DNA from: Ipomoea triloba
Lineage: Eukaryota; Streptophyta; Magnoliopsida; Solanales; Convolvulaceae
DNA length: 64,000 nt
Direction: 5' to 3'
Assembly (NCBI RefSeq): GCF_003576645.1
Contig: NC_044916.1
Location: 3,448,123-3,512,122, forward strand
Of the stretch, positions 22,905-35,286 are shown piece by piece (position 1 is the first letter of the stretch; every line of letters begins with the position of its first letter). Both the position numbers and the translations under genes were made by a program. The notes beneath the pieces were generated by a model. The model made no database searches and was not told the origin of the DNA. It worked only from the letters and a program-made list of their open reading frames with translations.

Positions 22905-25900
22905 TTTTTTTTTTTTTNNNNNNNNNNNNNNNNNNNNNNNNNNNNNNNNNNNNNNNNNNNNNNNNNNNNNNNNNNNNNNNNNNNNNNNNNNNNNNNNNNN
23001 NNNNNNNNNNNNNNNNNNNNNNNNNNNNNNNNNNNNNNNNNNNNNNNNNNNNNNNNNNNNNNNNNNNNNNNNNNNNNNNNNNNNNNNNNNNNNNNNNNNN
23101 NNNNNNNNNNNNNNNNNNNNNNNNNNNNNNNNNNNNNNNNNNNNNNNNNNNNNNNNNNNNNNNNNNNNNNNNNNNNNNNNNNNNNNNNNNNNNNNNNNNN
23201 NNNNNNNNNNNNNNNNNNNNNNNNNNNNNNNNNNNNNNNNNNNNNNNNNNNNNNNNNNNNNNNNNNNNNNNNNNNNNNNNNNNNNNNNNNNNNNNNNNNN
23301 NNNNNNNNNNNNNNNNNNNNNNNNNNNNNNNNNNNNNNNNNNNNNNNNNNNNNNNNNNNNNNNNNNNNNNNNNNNNNNNNNNNNNNNNNNNNNNNNNNNN
23401 NNNNNNNNNNNNNNNNNNNNNNNNNNNNNNNNNNNNNNNNNNNNNNNNNNNNNNNNNNNNNNNNNNNNNNNNNNNNNNNNNNNNNNNNNNNNNNNNNNNN
23501 NNNNNNNNNNNNNNNNNNNNNNNNNNNNNNNNNNNNNNNNNNNNNNNNNNNNNNNNNNNNNNNNNNNNNNNNNNNNNNNNNNNNNNNNNNNNNNNNNNNN
23601 NNNNNNNNNNNNNNNNNNNNNNNNNNNNNNNNNNNNNNNNNNNNNNNNNNNNNNNNNNNNNNNNNNNNNNNNNNNNNNNNNNNNNNNNNNNNNNNNNNNN
23701 NNNNNNNNNNNNNNNNNNNNNNNNNNNCCCCCCCCCCCCCCCCCCCCCCCCACCCGGCTTGTGCCAATCTTTTGTTGTACTTTTCACATATCAAAATACA
23801 AAAGGTTCATAAGTTGATTTTCTCCACTGGTTCCATTTTGTATGATTTTTAACTATATTATATATGTACTAAAAATTCTAAACTTATTTCTTAAAATAAT
23901 AATAATAATAATAATAAAGTAACCTCATAGTATATGAAAATAATACATATTGACAAAATATTATTGACTTCACAAATACATAAAAAGATTCTAATTTATA
24001 ATGAATAATTTCTTCCTAATAACATATTAAAAATGTCTCTAAGTTTTATAATTAAATGTCTTTCTAATTATACGTAGCTTTCAAAAGCTTTGATAATAGA
24101 CAAATGATTAAGGTTTCAAACAACAAACTTTAACAGCGAATTAGCTCCAACTCCAAGTTTATCAACAAAATTAGATTCCATTATATTATTCATGCCCAGG
24201 TCCCTTTTTTTAAGGGACAAACGCAACTTTTCTGATTTGTTGTTTTAGATTCTAACTTTTTATTGTGAATTAATAATCACTATATTGCTGCACCTTAATA
24301 TAATTATTAATCATGCATCTTCTTATAGAACCTTTGAATTAACTATTAATAGGAAAAATTAGACATTTGGATATACTTGAATTTTTCTTATAATTTCCTT
24401 TTAAAACTCTTTTAGTACTTTAAAAGCAATGGGTGCAATATTTATTATCATGAGTAGAATAAATAAAGCTATGTAATTTTATATTATGAAATAAATAAAC
24501 TGCATTATTATAATAATTTTACATTTTAGAATAATATGATTTTTTATTAACTAATTTGAGCCCAAAGAGAAATGAGTCAATCCAGTCCCTTTTTAAGGTT
24601 CATACTTAAATTCAATAAAAACCAACTGGACCCAATACCAAGATCTATACAATTCAAAAATTAGATGTGTCAAAACTTGACTCAACCTAAACTTCTCACC
24701 ACCATCACACTTGCCCATCAACAGCTAAATCCTGGCTCGGCCACTAGCTAAAAGATTACTTTTAAAAAATCATAGCGAGTCACACAGTCAATATATCCAA
24801 AATTTGTATACAAACTACCAGCAGAGTATCACACAGCACTTATCCACCTCTGCTCTATTTCTCTCCTCTTCTATGACTGTAAGTTTGAATGGCCCCACCA
24901 ATATCAGTATAAGGTCTGCCACAATAATAGGGCAATCAGTCCCAAATAAAGCACCTGTTTATTACCACCATGCAACTGATGATATCATATCACCCCATTT
25001 CAACATTTGTGCTGTGTTAGGATGGGGGGAAAGTTTGGGGTAGGGTGGGGTGGGAGAGTTGGTTAGATAGGAAGGAAATTAAGAGAGAGAGAGAGAGAGA
25101 GAGAGAGGAAGAAAGGAGTTCCATACGTCATGTCCACTGAGAAATAGAGGGCTAATTTTTTCATCATTTTCCTCCCATTTTGTTAGAGAAAAATATTTGA
25201 TACGATAAAGGAATATTTTCTTCCCCAATTTCTTATAATCTTTCCCTAACATTTTCTTTCTTGTCCAAACAAGAGACACTAATAGTTTCTATATTAGAGA
25301 TAGTTGTTGACCTCCTACTTGACTAATTTGAACACCATAACCACTGAATGCCAAATTCAACCAGCATTCAAATTTCAAAACCATAAATTTGATACTCCAA
25401 ACCCCTAAAGACTGTCTAAATGACCTCCCAGAGTCACTACTTCCCGAACCTAACATCCACCATGAGGGTAAAGTGGTAAACAGTCTTGAAGTACTATCAA
25501 TCAACTGCTTGACTGCTTGTAATCAAATTCATATTTTATTTAACTCAAACAGAAAATAGATTTATTGGAACTGTTATTTGACAAAGAGCATTTGGCAGAT
25601 GGGCTAGATTTGCAATTACTGGAAGACTATAGGAACTATAAGTAGAACAATTGTCAGTTCAGGTTAGAGCAGTGGTTTTATTATATCTTGTTATTTCAAT
25701 GTTTTACTGACAGCATTAAATCATTTTACGTGTTTTATATCCCATGTTTTCATCTTACTAAACGCAGAATAAAACAGGGTAAAAAAAAAATTCTATTCAG
25801 GATCTCATTAATGTGGCACATTAACAATAGTAAAAATAATAACTCTCAATCTATAGCTACTAAAGACAGCTCTAGGTGCTGGTTATTTCGGCCCAACATC

Positions 25901-26728
25901 CATTATATGATTAATGAGTTTTTATTTATACACAACTTCAAAAACCGAAGGAAACAATCCAAACTTACTGTTGTGTAAAATGCACCTCCACTAAATGCAG
26001 ACCCCCCTGCTGCTTTTCCCCTAGCTCCATGGTCCTGGTTAGCAAACATGAGAAGAAAAAATAAGTGACATCTCATGATCTCAAAAGTACAAGGCAGAAA
26101 TTTCATATTGATGCTCTTAGACACACATGAGATGTTCAAGAATCAGAGCCGGAACCAGTAAAAACCAACTCATGCTGAGGACATTCCTATAAATAACCAA
26201 CTTCCTACAGTTGTGGCCACACAAAGCCAGTCTTTCCTCACACTCAGAACACAGATCGCACTTCTTCAGCTTTTTCCAACCACAAGGTTCAATTTACCAA
26301 ACAGAAATCTAATGTTCCAAGCAATATACACATTTAGCTATACGCCTATACCTAACATAACAGAAGTACAAAACAGCATACAATAAGTCAAATCGATCAA
26401 CTCAATCACAATTCCCGTACGGAAATCAAATCCATTTCAGATTTCCAATAGATCGCATTCTAACACCTCAAAAAACTCTTTCGCAGTACCAAATTCTGAA
26501 TCAAATTACTACTTACAAAGCAAAGGTAGACAATTAGGCAAAACACAAAAATACAAGCATAAATACAGTAAATACAGAGGTAGAGAAGTTGAATCGCGCA
26601 TCTGAGCCTTAGAACAGAGAAACACAGTCACACAAGTACGCATAGAGAGAGGAAAGGAGTGAACTTACGGCAAACGGATTAACTTCCTCCTCTTCCTCGA
26701 AAGGATTGCTATCGTAACGGCCGGCCAT
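18641..26728 (-). CDS. SCAMP: Secretory carrier-associated membrane protein (SCAMP)
   Basis: Thirteen coding exons, minus strand: 26669-26728, 25969-26034, 22323-22436, 22149-22211, 21499-21532, 20438-20560, 20111-20173, 19929-20022, 19533-19578, 19390-19457, 19082-19130, 18848-18913, 18641-18727. All junctions are GT..AG and phases join to 933 bp (310 aa), slightly longer than many plant SCAMPs. Features in order: N-terminal NPF motifs ([14 protein letters not shown]) that in this family bind EH-domain endocytic proteins; Pro-rich [16 protein letters not shown]; a charged coiled coil ([16 protein letters not shown]); the conserved [13 protein letters not shown]; four membrane helices (about 142-168, 178-202, 212-236, 258-284); and the [20 protein letters not shown] tail. 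The family works in exocytic/endocytic traffic between trans-Golgi/early endosome and plasma membrane. The N gap lies in intron 2 only. An unannotated exon in the gap cannot be excluded, but the phase and family sequence do not need one. Confidence 0.95.
22866..23748. other. Assembly gap, 810 N (22918-23727), poly-C edged
   Basis: The left edge is a run of about 38 C followed by about 15 T. The right edge is another C run of about 24 bases. It lies in SCAMP intron 2 (22437-25968). Such pure C runs are unusual in plant introns and the true sequence here is unknown. Confidence 0.9.
25081..25108. repeat. GA microsatellite
   Basis: A (GA) run of about 13 units in SCAMP intron 2, in an otherwise unremarkable intron. 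Confidence 0.9.
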
Positions 26729-28925
26729 TTCAGCTCAGTAGGTAACTCCTCGGCAATCAGAGAAGCCGAGATCTGAATATGAACGGTTAATAATACGGAT
26801 GAAAACGAGGCACCTTAGCAGATAAGAAAACCTCGGAGCTTTTTACGATGAAATCGGGAGGAATTGTAGAGAGAGAAAACAAAGTTTTTGGTCAGCTCTG
26901 AAACATTGTAGACCTGTTTTGATTTCGGTCATGTCAAGTTAGGGTGTTTCATATTTTAATCTATTTAGTTTGTTTGATTTCTTTATTATTTTACTATATA
27001 TTTTTTTATGCTATTCGACAAAGAAAATGCCATATAATCAGTTTAGTTGGCCTAAGTGGTCATGCACTCTCATCTTAAAAAGAGTTCAAGAGTTTAAAAT
27101 TTTCTCTTGTATTAAAAAAAGAAAATCAACATAACTAACATTGTGCCCCTTAATTGGGTTGGCCTGTGGTAATGGGGTGTTTGATAGGATGGAATTGTAA
27201 TATCATTCTTACCAAACTTCAGAATTGTACGGAGTAATTCCATAGTTTGGTTGGAATTGTAATTTCTAAGGTCCCATAGGAATTACAATTTCACATTGTA
27301 TAGAATTGCAATTCCATGGTAAATGATTATTTTACCATTATTCTTATTATTATACAGTGGGCGTTTTAGTCTTTATTCACATATTCCTTTTAAATTTCTC
27401 ATCATTATATATTTATGTCTACCAAACAATATAATTTAAATTTTCACTTTATTATATTCACATTGAATTACAATTCTCCCCCCTCCCCCTCTCCCTAATT
27501 CCCTCACCCCAACCAAACACCTTGTAAACGGGTATTAATTTTAGTATGATATAGACTCCTATGGTTAGGGTCTATTCGGTATTCCGGACACACCATAACC
27601 TAACCGAAAAAAAAAAAAGAAATGACATATAAAAATAGAATACGATAGCCCAAAGAAATAGTTTGAGACTTTGAGTGGTTGTCAAAAAAAGGGGGAAAGA
27701 GTTAAACCAATCACTATACAAACACATTCATGTTTATGATACAAAAGTTTATTTTTAGTGTACTGTAAATTATTTTTTGAAATTTTATTTTTAATATATT
27801 GCTTAAAGATAAACTTTTACAACATTAAAAATTTTGTTTTAGGCTAAAGTTTGTTGATTAGGTGGTGTTAGTAGTTGAGATAGATTAATATATTAGTGCT
27901 TAAATACATTAGCCAAGCATAAATTATAAATCAGTGAAGTTATTTATGTTTAAGTCTAAGGTGATCAAAATTGTTTAAGTATCAAGTCATTTAACTGCTC
28001 CCGTTCCTCCCAAGTCCAACACCTACTACCGGCCTTCATAATTCATTTTTCCTAGTTCAAGTCCGTAGATTGCAAATTATAATTATAATATTATATTATA
28101 AATATCGAGTCTATCTTATAAGATTAATCTTGAATTCTTGATACAAGTTTATTTTAGTAAATTTATTATGGAAATGTTTGACAAATAACTGATAGGTGAT
28201 TGAGTTAGCTGATAGTATTAACAACTAATTATAAAAAAAATTAATTGTTTACTTTAATAGGTGATTGAGTTAGCTGATAGTATTAATAACTAATTATAAA
28301 AAAAAATTAATTGTTTACTTTTAACTGATTGGATTGAGTTAGCTGATAGTATTAATAACTAATTATAAAAAAAATTAATTGTTTACTTTTAACTGATTGG
28401 ATGTAAAATAACCTGACATAAACAAGAAATGATGGAGACAACCATCTTCATTATATGTTGTCTTTTGGATTCAAAAGTAAAGTTTACCTTAACGCAAGGC
28501 TGAGTTAATTACGGATTTAAAGCAGCATCATTCACCGACACCGTACGTCATGGTGCACATCTTTTTAAACATTATCTTAATTTTCTTTCCCTTTTTTTTT
28601 GACAATATTTAAAGTTAAGGATTTCCTTAAAAGGTGCCAAAATGATACTAGAGTTAATAGTACTCGATACAAAAACAAATAATATACATAATTGTACTTG
28701 ATACTATTAACACTAACAGATGTAGTCCTTCCCATTCCCGGGAATTGCATCCCGAAGATGCACAAAGCGAATTGAATACCAACTCGATCACATAGGCGTT
28801 GGTGCAAAATATGACAAATAATGAACAGCATAACAATGTAGTTCTTCTACAAGGCTACAACATATTACAAGGAATTGATGCATAAATGGGACTTACTGTT
28901 CTTCCTGGATACAGATTGTTGTTGA
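26729..28925. other. SCAMP upstream region / intergenic
   Basis: Holds the SCAMP 5' leader just above 26728, a MITE at 27173-27524, and three tandem copies of a 65-70 bp unit at about 28190-28405 (GTGATTGAGTTAGCTGATAG, then AATTAATTGTTTACTTT). The unit belongs to the same repeat family as 54755-55060. No further gene seen. Confidence 0.5.
27173..27524. mobile_element. Tourist-like MITE, 352 bp
   Basis: The ends TGGGGTGTTTGATAGG and CCAACCAAACACCTTG are inverted imperfect repeats, flanked by TAA on both sides (27170-27172 and 27525-27527). No coding capacity. Confidence 0.7.
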
Positions 28926-31900
28926 TCAGTTCACCACATTCAAACGGGGCTTCTTATGGTTGCGGCGCAACTTGATTCTCCGGGTTTCTTTGTATGGGTC
29001 GACCCAGTTCTTGTCCTCCTCCACAGCTCGGTCCCATCGCTCTTTGAATGTTTGCAGCTCGTACGCTGATTGCCTCCGTATCTAAGAGACGATTTGAATG
29101 GTAAGGCCAAAACGTACCAACATGAAAAATCGGGGAACAAGAGAATGGAGATGGTGGAAGCATGTAATAGATGCTAAGTCTTACCTCAGATCTTGCATCA
29201 ACGGGATTCCTCTGCAGACCAAGAGAAATAGCGATTTTATGGAAGGGTATTAAGCCAAAAAGGCGTAACGTTTAGGCATACAAAATCAAACGCATACCTT
29301 GATCGACTCTTGACTTTTCGAAGCCTGAAATGGAAATAGAAGTATTATTAGTGCAGCAACAGACACCCAGAGAACTCAGCATAATCGCATAGACAAGCAG
29401 CAACAAGAATGCGATTTATTTAATCTGTTCGTTTCAAATTGGGGATTCCGTGGGAGGGGAATATCAAATTTAAAAGCTCTAGTAAACCACAATCACTAGG
29501 TTACCGAGATTCCAACATCTTTGCATCCTAATACACGAGGATGATCAAGCACTCAAGTAGTTATGTCTTTGGTTGAATTAAGTTATAGCACTCATACCAA
29601 AGCTGATAAAAGCATAAAGCAGTAACCAATTAAGTAAACTATGAGCGAGTTAAATGAAATTTCAATCGATATTTATAATAGACAAGCTCAGATACTAGAC
29701 ACAATCATATATATTTCATAAGAGAGCAGACCCTATGCATGTGATAGTGTGCCCTCGGGAACGCTATGTGTGAACTAAGATTTTGCAGCTTGAAGTGAAT
29801 AGGAGCACCAAACAAATTCCGATAAAGCCTTTTCGAAATGAAAAGAACCAATTATTGTTTTAAAACTCAAGAAAGACTATTTCAACTTGAAAGGATAAAA
29901 TAGTCCAATTAATTCATCAAGAAGCTCGTAAACCTAAAATGAAGTTAAGGATCCCACTATAATAAACCGTAAAATATGCTCAGACAATCACTAGTGTCGC
30001 CTAATCGCACTGTGTCTCACCAAAAAGTGAAAGCAGACAGATGGACAATCATTTTTGGATTGCCCAACCAAAGTTTGTGGACCATTACAACACTAGTATT
30101 CGTTTTTCTAGAGAATGATATACAGGTAGTAAAATTACCTTTTTCTGCGATGCCCCACCCAAAGTTTGAATGCTCTGGTGTACTATATATTCACTATCAA
30201 CTACTCCCACCTTTTTCGTCCGATCCCCCTAAATTTCAGGCAAAATATTAGTTTACCGTAAAAATAATAATCATATATTTTTTAGATCTATTAGAAGTGA
30301 CTAAAACAAGAAAATACAATTCATAAAACAAAATATCTACTGCATACCAAGTAGATTCATAGCTTAAAATTGGAGTACCGGGGTGGAGATGACAAGAAGT
30401 AGTTTAATCTCACCTGTGCACAATAACCAAGCTTCATGTCCACTCCCCATCCATGAACAAGATCATTCTGACATAAAGAAAATAGGAAAACGGATATTCC
30501 TTCAGCGGGTTTTTATTTGTGAAGGAAAAATAAAAAGAAAAAAATTGAAAGCCGAAAATAATTAGTGTAATATGTTTCAGTAATAATACAAAATTTAGAG
30601 CAATACAGCTGTGGGGGAAGGGTCTTTTTATTTTTTACTTTTTACCTGAATAAGATGCCAGGCACAACGCCATGAAGATCTTGAAAATACTGGAGCCATT
30701 CCTTCCACGAATCTGTAAGCATAAACTGATAAATGCATTTCCATAAATAAAGATAAAGAACCAACATAAATACTTCCAATTGTGACCCAACATAAGTCGG
30801 AAAGCAGATTTTAAGAGCCAAAAAGCTCGGCCAAGCAGAAGGCAGTAGTTGACTATACTCCTAACTACAGTTATAAAAACCTATTCACGGCCCAAACTAA
30901 GAAAATCATAAATGCAAACGATAACATGATAGGCCTGCCATGCACCTGAAAATTAATACACAATTGACAATACTATCCCTAGTCTAGTTATGAACCTAAG
31001 ATAGCTTACCCACTGCACGGAGGGCCTTCACTTTCATCTGAACATTTTGTACTGCCCCTATCTTCATACACTTTTCTGCTTAAGGTGGAGTGCATTAGTA
31101 TTGACTGAATAGTCCAAAGGTGAAATTATGAAAAGTGAGGATATGTATTCACGATCCAGCAGACCAGCTCGCGGCTCACCTGTGAAACTTCTTTGCTCTG
31201 TTTCGTATGGTAATTCTGTGGTGTATACCAGTTGAATTCGGGTCTAGAGCTGGCTGAGATATCTCCAGTCCTGCTGACTTTACAATTCCAAGGTACCTGA
31301 ATACACGGGAGGTCCAGAGAGGGTAGGGCCAGATAAGGAATGGAGCGAGGGTTTTATAAAGAGAAATTAATGTGCCGGTATCAACTCACCAATATGAACT
31401 AACAAAAAGAATAGCGTCCGAAACAACTGATATTTCATAGGTTTATTTGTATGAGTCAAATAGAAGGTAGGGCTAGTTTAGATATCAAAGTTCATTATAA
31501 AAGAGAATTCTTGGAGCATAATCTAGAACCGAATGAATACTGGATATTTAAACATTCCATATAAATCCAAATAACTACATGAGCATATTCTCAGAAAGGA
31601 GAGGTTTAGTCTGACATCTATAGTGTTGCACCGCATATAAAAGAATAATTTCTATGGATATTCATATCATATCAGTGGATGATTAAAACTTCACATAGCA
31701 AGATCATCAACAGGCAGAATGCCGATACCTTCCAGGATGAAAATTCTTGACACCCAAATCCTCATCCCATAGGAATATGTAGTCATAAATAGATACAACA
31801 GCTGGATGCAAAAAACGCTTTGCAAACCACCTGAAATGAAATTTAATCACAATCCTTGTTTAAAAACCAATAAAGAAAAACAGAAATACAGAATAAAAGA

Positions 31901-33733
31901 ACAAGGTTTACAAAGCAACCAACAGCAAAATGTATACTATGTAGCACATTCAACTAGGGTTTAATACCACTTCAATTACGATTTTTCTCATTGAGTTTCG
32001 GATCTCGAAGCAATCAAGTAGCCATATATATATCTAGATAAAGGGGTGCAGTATGTCAAAAGGAGGCATAATGGAAGACAAATAACAGTAACTAGTTGCC
32101 AAGGACCGCCTCATTTGTATGCCCAATGAAGCTCCAGGAGCTATTGGCAAACAGAAATGATAAAAATTTCCCCTTCACTGCCCCAGGCTTGCCTATCTTG
32201 ATTAGATCTCCCCGTATCTAGAGAAAACAAGGAAAAAGCTTTTCTTCAGCCCTTACCATTTTGTTTGGTTGTGAGCAACTATATGGACGGCCTTCTTAGT
32301 CCATGCAAGGTCCCACCAGCCATCCACATTGCCATCATAATGGAACAAAATAATTGTGAAATTCTCTGAAAGAAACTGAATTATAGAAAGAAAAAAAAAA
32401 TTAGGCAAAGAATTTTATGATATGATTATCCCCACCCTTGGGGGGAAAAAATAGTTAACGGCATACAGCCATACATAATACAATTTTGTACCTTTTGAGC
32501 AATCTTGTTAACATTATCCTTCTGTTTAATTCCAACTGGCATTGCCAACAAGTTCAGAGATCCAGGACCATCAGCCTAGATGGAAAACATAAGTCTGAAA
32601 TGATTAGACTTTAGAACCAAAAGGAATAGACAAATGTAGCATTTGAGGGGACAGGAAGGTGTTTGAGAGGAAAAGGGAGGGTGGAGGAGACAAATGTGAT
32701 CTCAGATATATAATTGTAATTAGCAGGATATTAATATTCCAAAATCTTGTTTCAAAAAATAAATAAAATTCCAAAATCTTGTTTCATTGATCACAAATCA
32801 GTAAGGAGAAGAATGAGACCTTTGATTCCAAAGCACTCATTGCCCAGAGAGGCTTTAGTTCAAGATCTGATCTAGGTTCATTAATACCACGAGGTAAACC
32901 GTTCAACCTTTTGCTCGCCATACCAGAACGCTGTATCAAAGCAATTAAAGCACATCATAAAGGTGATGAGATGTGAAAATGGTTTAAATCAGTAATTTAT
33001 TTAAAGCTAGTAGTCACTGCCATGCAAATTTGAGAAGACACAATCTAAAAACAGTGTTTGAGTGACAAACTGTAGCAATCCAAGAAAAGAAAAGATGAAA
33101 TGATGTCAATTTAATACCAACTTGGCACTAAAATTACCTACCTTCAAAGTGTAGGAGGGACCATATTCTGATACTGTCTGATAATGAGAAAAGTTATAAG
33201 ATATTATTAGGATTCAGAAGAAAGATACTCTGTAATAAAAAGGATATAAAAATAGTTCTTAACTACTATGCTATGGATATGGAAGAATTTTACCATTCAT
33301 CTTAATTCTTTCTTATTCATCACACAGCAATAACAAAGTATACTACTACTTTAATTCAAAACTAATGGCGGGTGCAAAACTCTTTATTGACATCATTTTC
33401 ATAAGAGAAATTTTTAGGCACAAAAGCACTGACATCTTGTTCATTCCAATTTCCAGGAGAACACTTCCTAAATTTAGGATGTGCAGTAGCAAAATCCTAT
33501 CACACCTTCATGCACAGCAGTATTGGAAAGTTTAAAGCAAAACCCAGAGATGTCACTGGCCAATATGCACATAACATCACTTAAATTCAAAATATTAAAA
33601 TAAGCAAACTTATAATGGTACAGAATAACAGAAATACCTCAGTCCGTCGATACTGAAAATTAGTTGTCCTATATACAATAAATAGCATTACTGTAAATAT
33701 AATTCCCATAAATGGCAGCTGTTTCATCTTCAT
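28926..33733 (-). CDS. DUF707 family protein (type II membrane)
   Basis: Thirteen coding exons, minus strand: 33638-33733, 33142-33177, 32820-32930, 32492-32575, 32257-32375, 31729-31830, 31180-31296, 31010-31075, 30646-30712, 30414-30467, 29298-29324, 29185-29211, 28926-29081. All junctions are GT..AG and phases join to 1062 bp (353 aa). Residues about 6-21 are one hydrophobic signal-anchor segment (LPFMGIIFTVMLFIVY). Conserved DUF707 blocks follow: GLPRGI, DLELKPLW, LLAMPVGIKQK, FHYDGNVDGWWDL, WWFAKRFLHP, DYIFLWDEDLGV, HHRITIR, GPPCSGFVEGMAPVFSRS, WRCAWHLIQNDLVHGWG. Databases often name this family 'lysine ketoglutarate reductase trans-splicing related'; its true activity is not established, and the YDYIFLWDEDL acidic cluster in a Golgi-type topology makes a glycosyltransferase-like role an idea only. 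Two microexons of 27 bp and one of 36 bp are notable. The start is the first Met of MKMKQLPF; the frame stays open upstream without another Met. Confidence 0.93.
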
Positions 33734-34364
33734 TCCACATGTTCCCTGCAATAGCATTTATTATGCTTAATACACAATATGATTTTGGATAATTGAACAC
33801 GGACCAAGTTTTTTGGTACTGGTTTCACTTAATTAACTCATAATAGAATATGTCTATTCATGAGTAGCCAATGAACATGAAAGGTTGTGGCAATTGTCGC
33901 AAGCCATATCATTGTGTACTAAAATGTGTCCCCGGTAGCATTTTCCTATGATCCTCCATTCACCATAATTGGGACAATTAGGCATTTATAATACCTCCCT
34001 AAAGTTCATGTATGGAAATTTATAGCAATCAAAACTACAAACAAACATACCCCTTTAAAAAAGACACTTCTTTTCTTCATTAATAGCCTCCATGATTCCA
34101 ATTCCTTCATATGCACAAAGAGCACTGAAAGACCTTACAAGCTGCAATGCGTGCAACCAGAATTTAGCATTAAGGAGAACCTTCTGAGAAAAAACACAGC
34201 TACTAAAATAACAAACAAATATCAACAAACTATTCAGTAACCTCAAATTCAAAATTTTCTCATCTTTATTCTCATCATTCACAGTATACTAGTATAGGAT
34301 ACATCATCAAATCCCACCAATCACCTATAAATAAACAAAACCTATATATTTAAAACAAAAAGGA

Positions 34365-34585
34365 TGGGCAACCTTAGCCAAGTTGGTCAGACTATTGACT
34401 TGATAACCACAAGTTTACAAGTTCAACTCCCCGCCGGAGCGGCCTATTGGCCTTCTTGGTTTGAACCGATCAACTATAAGTAACCTAGACTAGTTTAGCT
34501 CCCTGTGATCCTTTGGGTTGGATTTACCCCGTGCACACCCTAGGGTAGTGCCTGCGATTTCCCTTGTCACTCAAGACAAAAAGGA
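34365..34585 (+). mobile_element. tRNA-derived SINE in DUF707 5' UTR intron
   Basis: Box-A-like TAGCCAAGTTGGT and box-B-like AGTTCAACTCCC, about 50 bases apart, followed by a body ending GTGCACACCCTAGGGTAGTG, then TTGTCACTCAAGACAAAAAGG. The 3' body is shared with copies near 37310, 43405 and 51540. It lies antisense in the first intron. Confidence 0.7.
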
Positions 34586-34909
34586 AGCACTAACTATGTG
34601 TGTGAATGCTAACAGATATAACATAAAATTAAAAATTGTTCTGCAATGAGAAAACAAGAACATGGAGCTTTAATTGGATTAAAAGACTGCTTTCTTTCCC
34701 GGGGAAGGGAAGAAAGTTAATGAACTCTAAATCAATACTCACAATTCCCCTGACAACAACAAATCATCTCACTCGTTAAGCCATAACTCATACTAGCATC
34801 AAGCGCAAAAAGAAAAATCTGACGTTTTCAGTTCACTGAAGGGATCTTAACCTTAACTATCAGCTAATCCATCAAAGAATCACCAAGAAACACAAGTTGT
34901 GTAAAATAC

Positions 34910-35010
34910 CTCGAACCCGATCCGGCAACCCGCCCCGACAGCGAGAAACGCGTGCCTGCACTGACATTTAGCTTGAAGAATGAGAAGGAAATGAAGCTCT
35001 GCAGCTCCGG
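34910..35010 (-). promoter_or_regulatory. DUF707 5' UTR exon with overlapping uORF
   Basis: The donor TTCGAG|GTATTT at 34910 joins in sense to the acceptor before 33745. The exon holds an ATG (34965-34967) whose frame runs through the splice for about 44 codons, past the main start in a different frame, and ends with TAG in the next exon. If transcribed this way, it would lower translation of the main ORF. The 5' limit of the exon is not known; a GA repeat near 35180 lies further upstream. Confidence 0.55.
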
Positions 35011-35286
35011 CACTGGGCGATGAATAGACAAAATTTGCGTGTTTTAGCTTCAAGTTTAAGTTGGTGCTGTCGGGAAGAGAATCGGAGAGTTAAAGTGTTA
35101 ATTGTAAATACGGATAGAGAGAGAATGTTTACATTGTTTTGTATACTGTTGTTTTACGAAAGTATTTCTGTCGGGGAAAAAGAGAGAGAGAGAGAGAGTG
35201 GTGGGGGAGAAGAAGAAACGGTGCTGGCAGACGCCACAGTGTTGTTGTTTTTGGTACGAACCAAAGCCTTTTCTTTTAAATATTTA

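Noticed and set aside
22785..23794. Three ORFs of over 300 codons across the second gap
   Set aside because: N plus poly-C only; the region is SCAMP intron 2.
24804..25043. 79-codon plus-strand ORF in SCAMP intron 2
   Set aside because: Intronic, antisense, no motif.
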